Shown piece after piece: positions 38,294-46,690 of a stretch of DNA of 64,000 bases. Numbering within the stretch: the stretch's first letter is position 1; each line of letters opens with the position of its first letter. The position numbers were made by a program, and so were the translations under genes. This stretch comes from an uncultured Schlesneria sp. (GTDB taxonomy: Bacteria > Planctomycetota > Planctomycetia > Planctomycetales > Planctomycetaceae). The stretch lies in NCBI GenBank assembly GCA_903858935.1, contig CAIOKO010000111.1, positions 32,077 to 96,076 of the forward strand, in the 5' to 3' direction. The notes beneath the pieces were generated by a model. That model worked only from the letters and a program-made list of their open reading frames with translations. It had not been told where the DNA came from and did no database searches.

Positions 38294-40078
38294 CTACGCT
38301 TCAACGACAAGATCCGACTTTGGCCGAGCCTGACAAGCGAGAATCCATCCGTCTTTCTTCTCCGCAGCACTCAGTGCGTCTTGACATTCCATGTCGACGG
38401 TCCCTTCGATCAATCGCGTTTTGCATTGACCGCAAATCCCTGAGCGGCATTCATAGGCGAGCTCAATCGAAGATGCCTCCGCTGCCTCGAGCACAGTCGT
38501 GTCAGATGTCACATCCGCGCGGACATTCGAAAGAGCAAAAGAGACCGACCTCGTTAAAGACGTGATCTCTGGCGGAAATGGGAAGGAGGCTTCATTCGAT
38601 TCTTTAGCCTTAAAGAGCCCATTCGAGTCTTCGACCGATTCGGTTGGCGACAGCTTCGCCTTATTCGGTCCAAACACTTCTGTTTTGATGAGAACTTCAG
38701 GCAGGCCCATACTCAAGAGCATGTGTTTCGTTGCACTCATCATCTCATTCGGGCCACAAAGATAGACTGGAAATCGCTTGAGATCGGGAACAAAACCTCT
38801 CAGCAAAGCCTCTGTGGCACGGCCTCGTCCACCTTTCCACATGTTGTCGGGAGCACAGCGGGTCAGGGTCACGCAGACATTCAGTCGAGGAAATCGGCGC
38901 TTTAACCACTGTATCTCATCGTAAAAAATGAGATCCAGCTCAGTTTTAGTAACAATCAAAAAATAGATCTCACCGGCCCAGGCCCGATCAGTCAAATAGC
39001 GAAGGATAGACATTAAGGGAGTAATCCCAACGCCCCCCGCAATCAATAAGACGCCAGGTGATTCTTTCCCTGTAAACACAAATGTGCCGTAAGGCCCCGA
39101 AACGTTAAGGACATCGCCCACCTTGATTTGATCGTGCAGGAAAGGCGATGCGATACCCATCGGCTCGCGTTTGATCGAAAGTTCACAGGCATCTGTCCGA
39201 GTCGGTGACGATGCGATGGTATAGGACCGATTGACCCGTTTACCATCAATCGTTAACTGGATGTTGAGGAACTGCCCTGGCTTGTACGCGAAAGGTAAAG
39301 ACCCTTCGTCGCCAGGTGTCAGGCGAAACGTTTTAACGTCATGTGTTTCCTGAAAGATAGCCGCGACCTTCAATTCGCCTTTCCACCCATGTACAGGCTT
39401 TGTGGAATCGACGGCAACCTCGCGTGAGCGAGCAGGTGCGAGACTGACCGTCACGTCGCTGAAAGGGATTTTCGTTGGCTTTTTTGCCGCCTCTCGAAGC
39501 TCAAAAAAGTGCCGCAAAAAGCGACCACAAAGCAACACTGAAAGTACTGCGGCAAATGCAAGTGGTTGCCGAACATCGGACTTAACCAGCATGTAGTAGT
39601 GAACCACCCCCAGAATGGCAACGAAATACGCGAGTCGGTGAAGTCTCTTCCATCGTGTCGTACCCATGATTCGAATCATCGAGTTCGTCGATGTCACGGC
39701 CAGTGGAATCATCAAAAAAAATGCCGCCGTACCGATCTGCAGATATCGCCGCATCCAGATTTCATGGAGTGCACTAGTGACATTCAGTGCTCGGTCAAAT
39801 CCGATATAGATGACGACGTGCAGGATGGAATAGAAAAAACCGTAAAGCCCAAACGCGCGCCGAAATGCGATCCAGCCACCCCACCCCGTAATCCAACGTA
39901 ACGGAGTCATGAGCAATGAAATAAGCAGAAACAAGAGAGAAAGGATGCCTGTCACATGCAGCGCATAGTTAACGGAATTCACCCCGAGCTGGCCCCGGTA
40001 CGAATCCCACGCCAGGATCAGCGACGGAACTGCGCCATTGAGAATAACCAGCAATCGAAAGTACTGAAGTTGATTCAT
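38294..40078 (-). CDS. msrQ: MsrQ-like haem membrane domain fused to NAD(P)H:flavin/[2Fe-2S] reductase
   Basis: 594 residues from ATG 40078 (TTG 40093 is also possible; neither has a clear ribosome binding site). Numbering from TTG: residues 1-205 are a six-helix ferric-reductase-like domain with the MsrQ haem histidines His92, His152 (LHRLAYFVAI) and His165 (VVHYY). Residues about 240-475 are a ferredoxin-reductase module with the FAD motif RSYT (289-292), the nucleotide motif GGVGITPL (353-360) and CGPNE (446-450). Residues about 515-599 are a plant-type [2Fe-2S] ferredoxin with Cys549, Cys554, Cys557 and Cys587. MsrQ feeds electrons to MsrP; in Escherichia coli they come from a separate flavin reductase. 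Here one chain could carry electrons from NAD(P)H to the periplasm. It lies 75 bases after msrP. Confidence 0.88.
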   Translation of the reverse strand: MNQLQYFRLLVILNGAVPSLILAWDSYRGQLGVNSVNYALHVTGILSLLFLLISLLMTPLRWITGWGGWIAFRRAFGLYGFFYSILHVVIYIGFDRALNVTSALHEIWMRRYLQIGTAAFFLMIPLAVTSTNSMIRIMGTTRWKRLHRLAYFVAILGVVHYYMLVKSDVRQPLAFAAVLSVLLCGRFLRHFFELREAAKKPTKIPFSDVTVSLAPARSREVAVDSTKPVHGWKGELKVAAIFQETHDVKTFRLTPGDEGSLPFAYKPGQFLNIQLTIDGKRVNRSYTIASSPTRTDACELSIKREPMGIASPFLHDQIKVGDVLNVSGPYGTFVFTGKESPGVLLIAGGVGITPLMSILRYLTDRAWAGEIYFLIVTKTELDLIFYDEIQWLKRRFPRLNVCVTLTRCAPDNMWKGGRGRATEALLRGFVPDLKRFPVYLCGPNEMMSATKHMLLSMGLPEVLIKTEVFGPNKAKLSPTESVEDSNGLFKAKESNEASFPFPPEITSLTRSVSFALSNVRADVTSDTTVLEAAEASSIELAYECRSGICGQCKTRLIEGTVDMECQDALSAAEKKDGWILACQARPKSDLVVEA

Positions 40079-40152
40079 GTTTTTAATTATCAAAACAACG
40101 ATGTAGCATATTCAAAACACCGGGAGCAAAATGACCTCAAGGAAAGCTTCAC

Positions 40153-41139
40153 CTAGAAGTGCTTCGACAAGTCCAGATCTGCATAGAGGTCGGCGACCTG
40201 CTCTTCATAGCCGTTGAACATCAATGTCTTCCGTCGACCTGATTCTCCGATCCGCTGTTCGGTTGCCTGACTCCAGCGCGGATGATCAACATTTGGATTG
40301 ACGTTCGCATAAAAACCATATTCGCGCGGGGCATACCGATTCCAACTGGTTTTTGGCCGATCGGCGACGAGGGTCAACCGGACAATCGACTTGATTCCTT
40401 TGAAGCCATACTTCCAGGGAACAACCAATCGAACCGGGGCGCCGTCTTGTGGCGGCAACGTCTTTCCGTAAAGCCCCGTTGCGAGCAGCGTCAAAGGATG
40501 CATGGCTTCGTCGATTCGAAGACCTTCAATGTACGGCCATTCGAGTGCGGCGGTTTTTTGACCCGGCATCCGGACAGGGTCAAACAGGGTCTCGAAGGCA
40601 ACATACTTCGCATTCGCCATTGGCTCAACAGCCTCTAACAGATGTGCAAGTGGCACTCCGCCCCAAGGGATCACCATCGACCAGGCTTCGACACATCGCA
40701 TTCGATAAACACGCTCCTGCGGAGGACTGATCGCATGCAGTTGGTCGATTGTAAAACTGCGAGGCTTGTTGACCATTCCGTCAATGACCAGTTGCCAACC
40801 GTCGGTCCTGAAATCTTTTGCGCCCCGCGCGACCGCTTCTTTCTGGGTCGTGAACTCATAAAAGTTATTGTAATTGACGATACTGAGTTCTGACGTTGAA
40901 GGTTCGTTCACCCGCCACCCGCGAACGATCAGTTCCCGATCCGCTTCAGTCGTCGCCTCGAATTTAACAGCCTGAGCCGAGACAGCATCGATTTGTTTCG
41001 CCGGATTGAACCAGCGATAGACCGAAGCTGTGGCGATTGCCGTCCCCGCAGCAACTCCCGTCCGCAGAAAACATCGGCGATTGAAATACACAGATGGTGG
41101 AGTGATTTCGGCGTCTGAAATCGTTGAAATGTCTCGCAC
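40153..41139 (-). CDS. msrP: Protein-methionine-sulfoxide reductase, molybdopterin subunit
   Basis: 328 residues from a GTG with GAGGA eight bases upstream. A twin-arginine signal ([13 protein letters not shown], residues 20-32) exports the folded cofactor-loaded protein. The sulfite-oxidase-fold core is clear: [14 protein letters not shown], then [12 protein letters not shown], and [18 protein letters not shown] with Cys149 as the molybdenum ligand, followed by [28 protein letters not shown] and [15 protein letters not shown] motifs of MsrP/YedY. It repairs oxidised methionines of periplasmic proteins. The electron donor is the MsrQ-like fusion just downstream. The methionine-rich lipoprotein and DUF1223 genes precede it on the same strand. 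Confidence 0.93.
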   Translation of the reverse strand: MRDISTISDAEITPPSVYFNRRCFLRTGVAAGTAIATASVYRWFNPAKQIDAVSAQAVKFEATTEADRELIVRGWRVNEPSTSELSIVNYNNFYEFTTQKEAVARGAKDFRTDGWQLVIDGMVNKPRSFTIDQLHAISPPQERVYRMRCVEAWSMVIPWGGVPLAHLLEAVEPMANAKYVAFETLFDPVRMPGQKTAALEWPYIEGLRIDEAMHPLTLLATGLYGKTLPPQDGAPVRLVVPWKYGFKGIKSIVRLTLVADRPKTSWNRYAPREYGFYANVNPNVDHPRWSQATEQRIGESGRRKTLMFNGYEEQVADLYADLDLSKHF

Positions 41140-41218
41140 GTTAAACGTCCTCTTAAGATGTCACCTATGGCCCGGCAATCGACTGCAAATTCACGCAATA
41201 TCATCGTTACTAAACGCA

Positions 41219-42049
41219 TCATAAACTCAGTGCGGACGCGCCGGTAATCGCTCCCGTCGAACGGGACTGAACATAAGCAACGACTCGTGAATGCTTCGGC
41301 TTGACAAATGAACGTTCAAATTCAAACGCCCCTTCGAGGGAGTCAAGTGGGATCACTTGAAAGCTTTTGACAACCCAGATGTGCGAAAGTTTTCGACCAC
41401 TGTTTTCACCTCGGGGGACGGACACGGATTCTAGATCGGTCGCCACAGCAATATTAAAGACTTCATCAACCATCTGCCGGGTTTTCGAATGCGGACCGGT
41501 GATTTGGTATCGAAATGACAGCCGGCTCTGATCTTCGATCTCCAAGGCAGAGAGGGCGATCAAGTGTTTGGCGGGAGTCTCAAGAGCTTTGCGAATTTTC
41601 TGATCCGAGAGTCGCCGGTCTGAGCCCACAAATTCCGAAGTTCCGTTCACGATCAGCTGAGGTGTGTAAGTATCGCTTTTGAGAAGCTCGGCATACTCTC
41701 GCTGCCGATCAGAAAACGCCACCTGACTGAACGGATCTTTCCAGCCGAGTCGGTTCCAATAGTCGACATGGAACGAAAGCGGGAACACATTCTGGTCCAG
41801 CATAGCTGCAACGCCCTCGATTCGTCGAAGGTTTTCGTCAGCCGGGGGGCAACTGCTGCAACCTTCTGACGTGAATAGTTCGACGACGGCAATCGACAGG
41901 CTTTCGTTTCTTTTCAAGCCCGACTTCGCGCTACTGCGTCCCTCGGCAAATGCTGTCGGTTGACGCACGTGCGTCAGCCAAAACGCGCCGCCAAACAATG
42001 CCATGGTCACGTAACCGACAACAATTGTTTTTGAACGGAAATACGTCAT
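41219..42049 (-). CDS. Exported DUF1223 thioredoxin-fold protein
   Basis: 276 residues from ATG 42049, which starts a signal or anchor segment (IVVGYVTMALFGGAFWL). The DUF1223 family features are present: VVELFTSEGCSSCPPADENL with Cys64 and Cys67 in a C-x2-C site, FPLSFHVDYWNRLGW, then YTPQLIVNG (the cis-proline region of the thioredoxin fold). The family function is not established; a periplasmic thiol redox role is likely. It sits between the Met-rich lipoprotein (133 bases upstream) and msrP (79 bases downstream), all on the same strand, so it probably belongs to the oxidative-repair operon. Confidence 0.85.
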   Translation of the reverse strand: MTYFRSKTIVVGYVTMALFGGAFWLTHVRQPTAFAEGRSSAKSGLKRNESLSIAVVELFTSEGCSSCPPADENLRRIEGVAAMLDQNVFPLSFHVDYWNRLGWKDPFSQVAFSDRQREYAELLKSDTYTPQLIVNGTSEFVGSDRRLSDQKIRKALETPAKHLIALSALEIEDQSRLSFRYQITGPHSKTRQMVDEVFNIAVATDLESVSVPRGENSGRKLSHIWVVKSFQVIPLDSLEGAFEFERSFVKPKHSRVVAYVQSRSTGAITGASALSL

Positions 42050-42182
42050 TGGAATATTCTTTCTTATTTTTCGCCTTAGAACGCAAAAGTATTTAGCGGC
42101 GAGGGACGCGTGACTTGAGATAGTGAGTTCTCGCCAGGCGCACCTTGGGAAAAGCATCGACAAGATTGGGAAAGCCTAATGG

Positions 42183-42455
42183 TTACTTGTTCGTCGCATC
42201 GCTTTTTTCCGTTTTACCATCCGACATATTGTTCATTTCTGGGCCGCCCATCTTGTCCGTTTTGGACATCTTGTCCATTGAAGGCATCTTGTCTTCCAAC
42301 ATCATGTTCCCGGACATCTTGGAATCAGATGACATCATCGGGCTCGACATTTCCATTTTAGGTTTATTCGCGGGGGTTGCGCCACAACCACTGACGAAAA
42401 GGCAAACACCAAGTAGACTACAGGACACAGCAGCGGTAATTGTGTAGCTCTTCAT
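42183..42455 (-). CDS. Methionine-rich small lipoprotein (MrpX-like)
   Basis: 90 residues from ATG 42455 (GAGGAG about ten bases upstream; an upstream in-frame extension to 42509 is unlikely). A signal peptide ends in a lipobox VSGC with Cys24. The 67-residue mature part is hydrophilic and has 13 methionines, mostly in MxM, MM and DKM repeats (for example KMEMSSPMM, NMMLEDKMPSMDKM, KTDKMGG). Disordered methionine-rich exported peptides can act as oxidant sinks or copper ligands. Its place upstream of MsrP and MsrQ is like that of MrpX in the Azospira hypochlorite response; orthology is not claimed, only a shared design. Confidence 0.85.
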   Translation of the reverse strand: MKSYTITAAVSCSLLGVCLFVSGCGATPANKPKMEMSSPMMSSDSKMSGNMMLEDKMPSMDKMSKTDKMGGPEMNNMSDGKTEKSDATNK

Positions 42456-42806
42456 AGAAACAATCTCCTCGCAGAAAATAGTTGGGACTCGTGAATTCGC
42501 GGGTTTCAATTCAGCGATTCCGACGTCAACACTCGGTCGGGTGAATTGTCTGATTCACGGCAGCGTCACAGCATTAGATGCAACGATCTGCGAGAGGTTA
42601 CAGCAAACACAAATTCAATGCCGACTTAGAAAGAGTGTCGGCACACCTGCCGCCAAATGGGAACAAACGAGTTTGTTCCACCTGATCCCGATATAGATCC
42701 ATTATTCCTGCGAGGACGGAATCAAAATCGGGGTGTTCATCAGTTTTCGGATGCCTACACATTATTATCGGCGGGTTACACTCCGAACAGGACCATCACT
42801 CAACGG
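42456..42806. other. Intergenic region upstream of the methionine-sulfoxide operon
   Basis: About 350 bases that should hold the operon promoter and the end of the asparaginase transcript (hairpin 42619-42643). A TTGACG is present on the minus strand near 42530, but no matching -10 element could be placed. No gene here. Confidence 0.4.
42619..42643 (-). terminator. Hairpin between asparaginase and Met-rich lipoprotein genes
   Basis: Perfect 7-bp stem TGCCGAC / GTCGGCA with an 11-base loop, about 165 bases after the asparaginase stop. On the minus strand it is followed by TTGAATTTG, a weak T-rich tail. It could end the asparaginase transcript and so separate it from the operon. Confidence 0.4.
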
Positions 42807-43850
42807 TCATTCATCGTACAGCCGTACCTGGGAATTTCCTTCCGACGTAATCCAACCGCGATACAAGCCTTCGCTGTTTCGAGCCGTCGTAAATTGGCCA
42901 GATTTATCAAGGACAATCGCAGCCCCTTCAGCATTGACACCCTTCAGCTGTCGGTTGATGACGTCTTCAACCGCCTCTTTCGCCGTGACTTTTTTATATT
43001 TGATCTGCGAGACGATCTCGTGCGACACTGCGAAGCGAATAAAGAATTCGCCATGACCGGTACACGAGATCGCGGCTGTTTCATTCTCCGCATAAGTACC
43101 CGCACCAATGATGGGCGAATCACCAACTCGACCAAACATCTTGTTGGTCATTCCGCCCGTCGATGTCCCAGCAGCCAGATTTCCATTCTTGTCGATCGCA
43201 ACCGCGCCGACAGTTCCAAAATGCGGTTTTCGAAGAGCAGGGGTTTCCGAGGTGGAGTCATCTCCACAGTTCCCTTTTTTCTTTGCTTCTTCAGCGGCTT
43301 CCTGCTTCCAGATCTCGTTGATTGCATCCCATTGGTGCTTGGTCCAGAAGTAATTTGGATCGACGATTTCGAGCCCTTGCTTCGTGGCAAAGACTTCGGC
43401 TCCACGTCCAATCAGCATGACGTGCTTGGATTTCTCCATCACGGCCCTGGCAGCAGTGATCGGGTTCTTGATGATCGTAACGCTGGCAACCGAGCCTGCC
43501 TTTTTGGTTTTGCCATCCATAATGGAGGCATCCATTTCATTACGGCCTTCATGGGTGAAAACGGCTCCGCGTCCCGCGTTCAGAACCGGATCATCTTCCA
43601 TCACGCGGATCGCCGCTTCGATCGCATCCAGACTCGACGCACCTTCATCAAGCTTCTGCTTTCCCGCTTTGAGAGCCGCGTTGAGCGCGGCCCGGACTTT
43701 CACCTCTAGCTCGGGAGTCATGTCCTTCTTGTCTTCGCCGATTCCGCCATGAATTCCCAACACGACGCGCGGCGTGACTTCGTCTCCTGCACCAGAGTTT
43801 TGATTCGCTGTCAAGATCGTCATTCCAATTAGCAGACACCATCGAACCAT
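42807..43850 (-). CDS. Exported isoaspartyl peptidase / L-asparaginase (Ntn-hydrolase)
   Basis: 347 residues with a short signal peptide (WCLLIGMTILTA). The type 2 (plant-type) asparaginase fold is clear: VVLGIHGGIG, DPVLNAGRGAVF, NEMDASIMDG, and the autocleavage site HFGTVGAVAID whose Thr becomes the N-terminal nucleophile of the beta subunit, followed by GNLAAGTSTGGMTNKMFGRVGDSPIIGAGTYA. The enzyme clears beta-aspartyl peptides or asparagine. A decayed copy of its 3' end is at 38008-38215 in the same orientation. The large plus-strand frame across it is a shadow. Confidence 0.93.
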   Translation of the reverse strand: MVRWCLLIGMTILTANQNSGAGDEVTPRVVLGIHGGIGEDKKDMTPELEVKVRAALNAALKAGKQKLDEGASSLDAIEAAIRVMEDDPVLNAGRGAVFTHEGRNEMDASIMDGKTKKAGSVASVTIIKNPITAARAVMEKSKHVMLIGRGAEVFATKQGLEIVDPNYFWTKHQWDAINEIWKQEAAEEAKKKGNCGDDSTSETPALRKPHFGTVGAVAIDKNGNLAAGTSTGGMTNKMFGRVGDSPIIGAGTYAENETAAISCTGHGEFFIRFAVSHEIVSQIKYKKVTAKEAVEDVINRQLKGVNAEGAAIVLDKSGQFTTARNSEGLYRGWITSEGNSQVRLYDE

Positions 43851-44488
43851 TAAGGCACCTCGTGTGAAGAGTGTTCCTCGTTATGCGTATGTTTACGCCC
43901 GTTGCCATCGTCGAAAGGAGTATATCAACGAAATTGTTGACGTGCATTCTGTACGGCGGGAATGCTGATAAACGCGAAGTGCACTGGCGAGCGAAGACGC
44001 ACGCCAGTCGCGCACGCCATAGAGACGCAGCACCCGTTTCAGCGAATGGAAGACGAAGAAAGGAGATATCTAAACACTAAATCTGAACTAATTGACGCTA
44101 ATCAGATTTCGTTACGACGGTGTCACAGGGTCTGCTTGGCAACGCTTGAAGAATCGGCTGAACGCCGATCTGCCTGAGCCGATGGCTTCGAGTTAAACGT
44201 GATTGCGGAGAATTACGCGGACGAAGTATTCTTTAACGACATCGGGATACACAACCTCCAATTGACATAAAACGCAAAACCAGACTAAAAGATCCACTAT
44301 TCTGCCGCGACAGAAATGCCGTACACAATTCAAGGAATCAAACTCGTCAATAGCACTTCGAAACGTTGGTATTGACCCCGTTTGAGCGATGGCTAAGCTT
44401 CCGTCGCCTTGCATCGGCAGAATCCGCAGGACGCGGATGTTCGCGTCACAAAATATACCGTTATTCGTCGGAGTTCCAAGGAGGGAAC
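43851..44488. other. Long divergent intergenic region
   Basis: About 640 bases between asparaginase (minus) and the HTTM-linked gene (plus). An inverted repeat with 8-bp arms, AAATCTGA / TCAGATTT (44079-44109, 15-base loop), is the only structure seen. Short frames on both strands show no family features. Confidence 0.4.
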
Positions 44489-45112
44489 ATGATGAAACGC
44501 TGGTTCTCAAGCGCTTTGATTGGAGTTTATCTCACCGCTTTGTCGGCCGGACTCGTTTCTCAAACGATGAATTTCGGGTCGGCATCGCATCCAATCATGT
44601 ATTTTTTTGTCTGGGACATGTTCTGCGGCTGGTCCTCGCATGAGATTCGATATCATGTGATTGGTGAAGGGGAAAGCGGGACCTACTATGAATTGGCACC
44701 CGGCCCCTGGAAGCAATTCATGCCTTATGGTGACATTCCGCGGTCTCACTACGATGTTCTGGGAAATGCTCACCGCAAAATGGCATTGGTTGCACTGGCT
44801 CGGACAGAGCATGAGCCGATTCATCGAGTCGTCATTCTCGAAGAGGTCTGGCCGAAGAAATACAACATGTCTGATCGCTCATGGGCGAACAGGTTTGACG
44901 AACCAAAGGATCGAATCAGCTATTTCTGGCAGCGTTCTGAGATGACGGAAGATGGCCGGGTTATCAGTGTTGTTCCAGACTATCTCTCATACCTGCAAAC
45001 AAAAACCGTTGCAGACAACCCAAGACTGATTCAGGACCTCAATCGAGGTCGGGATCATTACGTGATCAGCCCATATCAGCGATACACGTCGGATGAGATG
45101 AGCAACGACTGA
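44489..45112 (+). CDS. Hypothetical membrane-anchored protein paired with HTTM gene
   Basis: About 207 residues from ATG 44489 (GGAGGGAAC directly upstream). One N-terminal hydrophobic helix (SSALIGVYLTALSAGLVS) serves as signal or anchor; the rest, with YYELAPGPWKQFMPYGDIPRS and HRVVILEEVWPKKYN, is probably outside the cytoplasm. I recognise no family. The HTTM-domain gene starts 63 bases after its stop with its own good ribosome binding site, so the two are likely one operon and may act together. Confidence 0.7.
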   Translation: MMKRWFSSALIGVYLTALSAGLVSQTMNFGSASHPIMYFFVWDMFCGWSSHEIRYHVIGEGESGTYYELAPGPWKQFMPYGDIPRSHYDVLGNAHRKMALVALARTEHEPIHRVVILEEVWPKKYNMSDRSWANRFDEPKDRISYFWQRSEMTEDGRVISVVPDYLSYLQTKTVADNPRLIQDLNRGRDHYVISPYQRYTSDEMSND

Positions 45113-45175
45113 CTTCGGAGTTGCCGTGGTTTGCAGACTTCCGTAATTCCGGGGCATAAACAGGGAGGTTGAAAT

Positions 45176-46690
45176 ATGTCAGATCTTGAGAATGCGATCC
45201 GCCGAGTTCAAAAGTTCTTTTTCGATGAAGAAGTTCCCTTCGGACTGGCGCTGTGCCGTATTTGTCTGCCGCTCGTACTGATGGGGATGGTATTGCCTCG
45301 CTGGTCGGTCTGTCGGGAGCTTTATTCCGCAGACGGAGCAACAGGTCAATTGTCCGTGGGTTTTGGCTATATCGATATGCTTCCCGAGTTTTCCGGCACC
45401 GTGGTCGCCGCACTCTATGCTGTGCTGATGTTTGCGATGGTCACGCTCAGTATCGGTTTTTGCAGCCGAATCTCGGCATTGATTGTGTGCGTACTGATGA
45501 CGTACTTCAGCATGCTTGATTGCGTCAGCACGATGACAAAATATACGGCCATCGTCACTCATCTGACGTTCATTCTTTTTCTATCAGAGGCGGGTTCAAT
45601 CTGGTCTGTCGATGCATGGCTTGCCAATCGCAAACGGAATATTGATCCGACTCAACCTCGATTTACGTATCCGAAGTCGGCGGCATGGCCTCGTCGATTG
45701 ATGCAGTTCTTTATCGCTGCGGTCTATTTTGGTGCGGGCATCACAAAAATCCATACTCCCAGTTTTTTTACAGGTGATCAACTTCAGTATTGGATGCTGA
45801 CCAATTTGAATTACCAGCATCGATTGGGAGAATTGCTGAGTGGTTATCCGATTCTGCTGGTTGCCTTCGGCTACATTGTCGTTGTCTGGGAACTGGCCTT
45901 TGTCTTCTGTTCATGGAAAAGCTCGTGGCGATTCATCATGTTGCCTGTGGGCGTTCTATTTCACTTTATGACGACGTTGACGCTGGGATTGCTCATGTTC
46001 CCAATGGTCTGCTACTGCACCTACATGTCTTTCATTGATGAAGAAGACATCCAGAAATTCAGTGCCTGGGTGCGGCGTCAAATTCGCCACTTCAGCGGCC
46101 TCAAATTTGCCTACTCGAAGCTGATTGAGTTCCGAGACTTCTTGGGAGACCGGCCTCAGTGGCAAACACCTGCTCGACTCGCGTTTGCAGTTGCGATTCC
46201 TGTCGTCGCCATGGCGGGGATTCAGATTGAGTATCAAATGGACAATTACGGTGAGCGTCGGCCGGAAGGTCGGCATCAGCTTGTCGCCATCGAACCCGAA
46301 CGGGCCCGGATGATGCTGGCTCCAGTACAGCCTCAACGCGATATCGACAAGTTTTTCGCCGTCGACATGGGGACCTTTCTTGCCAGTGACATCGTGGCAA
46401 ATCGTCGAACGTCTTTCCGACAGGGTGAACGTGTCATCGCTCAATGCAGTTTGACGCCCCCTCACGAAGATATGGTCGTCGAATGTAAGATTCGAGATTC
46501 AGAAAATCGGATCGTCGAGAAGAGATTAGAGATTGCCACGCGAGAAATGCTTCGCGTCAATCTTCGCTTTCAAATCACGGATGAAATGCGCCCGGGCGAA
46601 TACTACATGAACATCGAAACCGCTGGCCGGCACGTTTTGAAAAAGAAGTTCACGGTACTTCCCAAGTATGGTACGGTCGCTTCACGGTGA
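45176..46690 (+). CDS. HTTM domain (vitamin K-dependent gamma-carboxylase-like) membrane protein
   Basis: 504 residues, start supported by GGGAGG eight bases upstream. Residues about 20-330 have the helices and spacing of the HTTM domain found in gamma-glutamyl carboxylase relatives (ALCRICLPLVLMGMVLPRW, YTAIVTHLTFILFLSEAGSIWSVDAW, FIAAVYFGAGITKIHTPSFFTG). The C-terminal ~120 residues form a soluble beta domain. Bacterial HTTM proteins are mostly uncharacterised; carboxylase activity is not implied. The end overlaps the convergent glycosyltransferase gene by nine bases. Confidence 0.85.
   Translation: MSDLENAIRRVQKFFFDEEVPFGLALCRICLPLVLMGMVLPRWSVCRELYSADGATGQLSVGFGYIDMLPEFSGTVVAALYAVLMFAMVTLSIGFCSRISALIVCVLMTYFSMLDCVSTMTKYTAIVTHLTFILFLSEAGSIWSVDAWLANRKRNIDPTQPRFTYPKSAAWPRRLMQFFIAAVYFGAGITKIHTPSFFTGDQLQYWMLTNLNYQHRLGELLSGYPILLVAFGYIVVVWELAFVFCSWKSSWRFIMLPVGVLFHFMTTLTLGLLMFPMVCYCTYMSFIDEEDIQKFSAWVRRQIRHFSGLKFAYSKLIEFRDFLGDRPQWQTPARLAFAVAIPVVAMAGIQIEYQMDNYGERRPEGRHQLVAIEPERARMMLAPVQPQRDIDKFFAVDMGTFLASDIVANRRTSFRQGERVIAQCSLTPPHEDMVVECKIRDSENRIVEKRLEIATREMLRVNLRFQITDEMRPGEYYMNIETAGRHVLKKKFTVLPKYGTVASR

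Noticed and set aside
42657..43709. Long plus-strand open frame of 350 codons
   Set aside because: It lies wholly across the asparaginase gene, whose minus-strand translation matches a known family throughout; the plus frame shows no family features.
44193..44510. 105-codon minus frame before the HTTM-linked gene
   Set aside because: Overlaps the start and ribosome binding site of the real plus-strand gene and shows no protein-like features.
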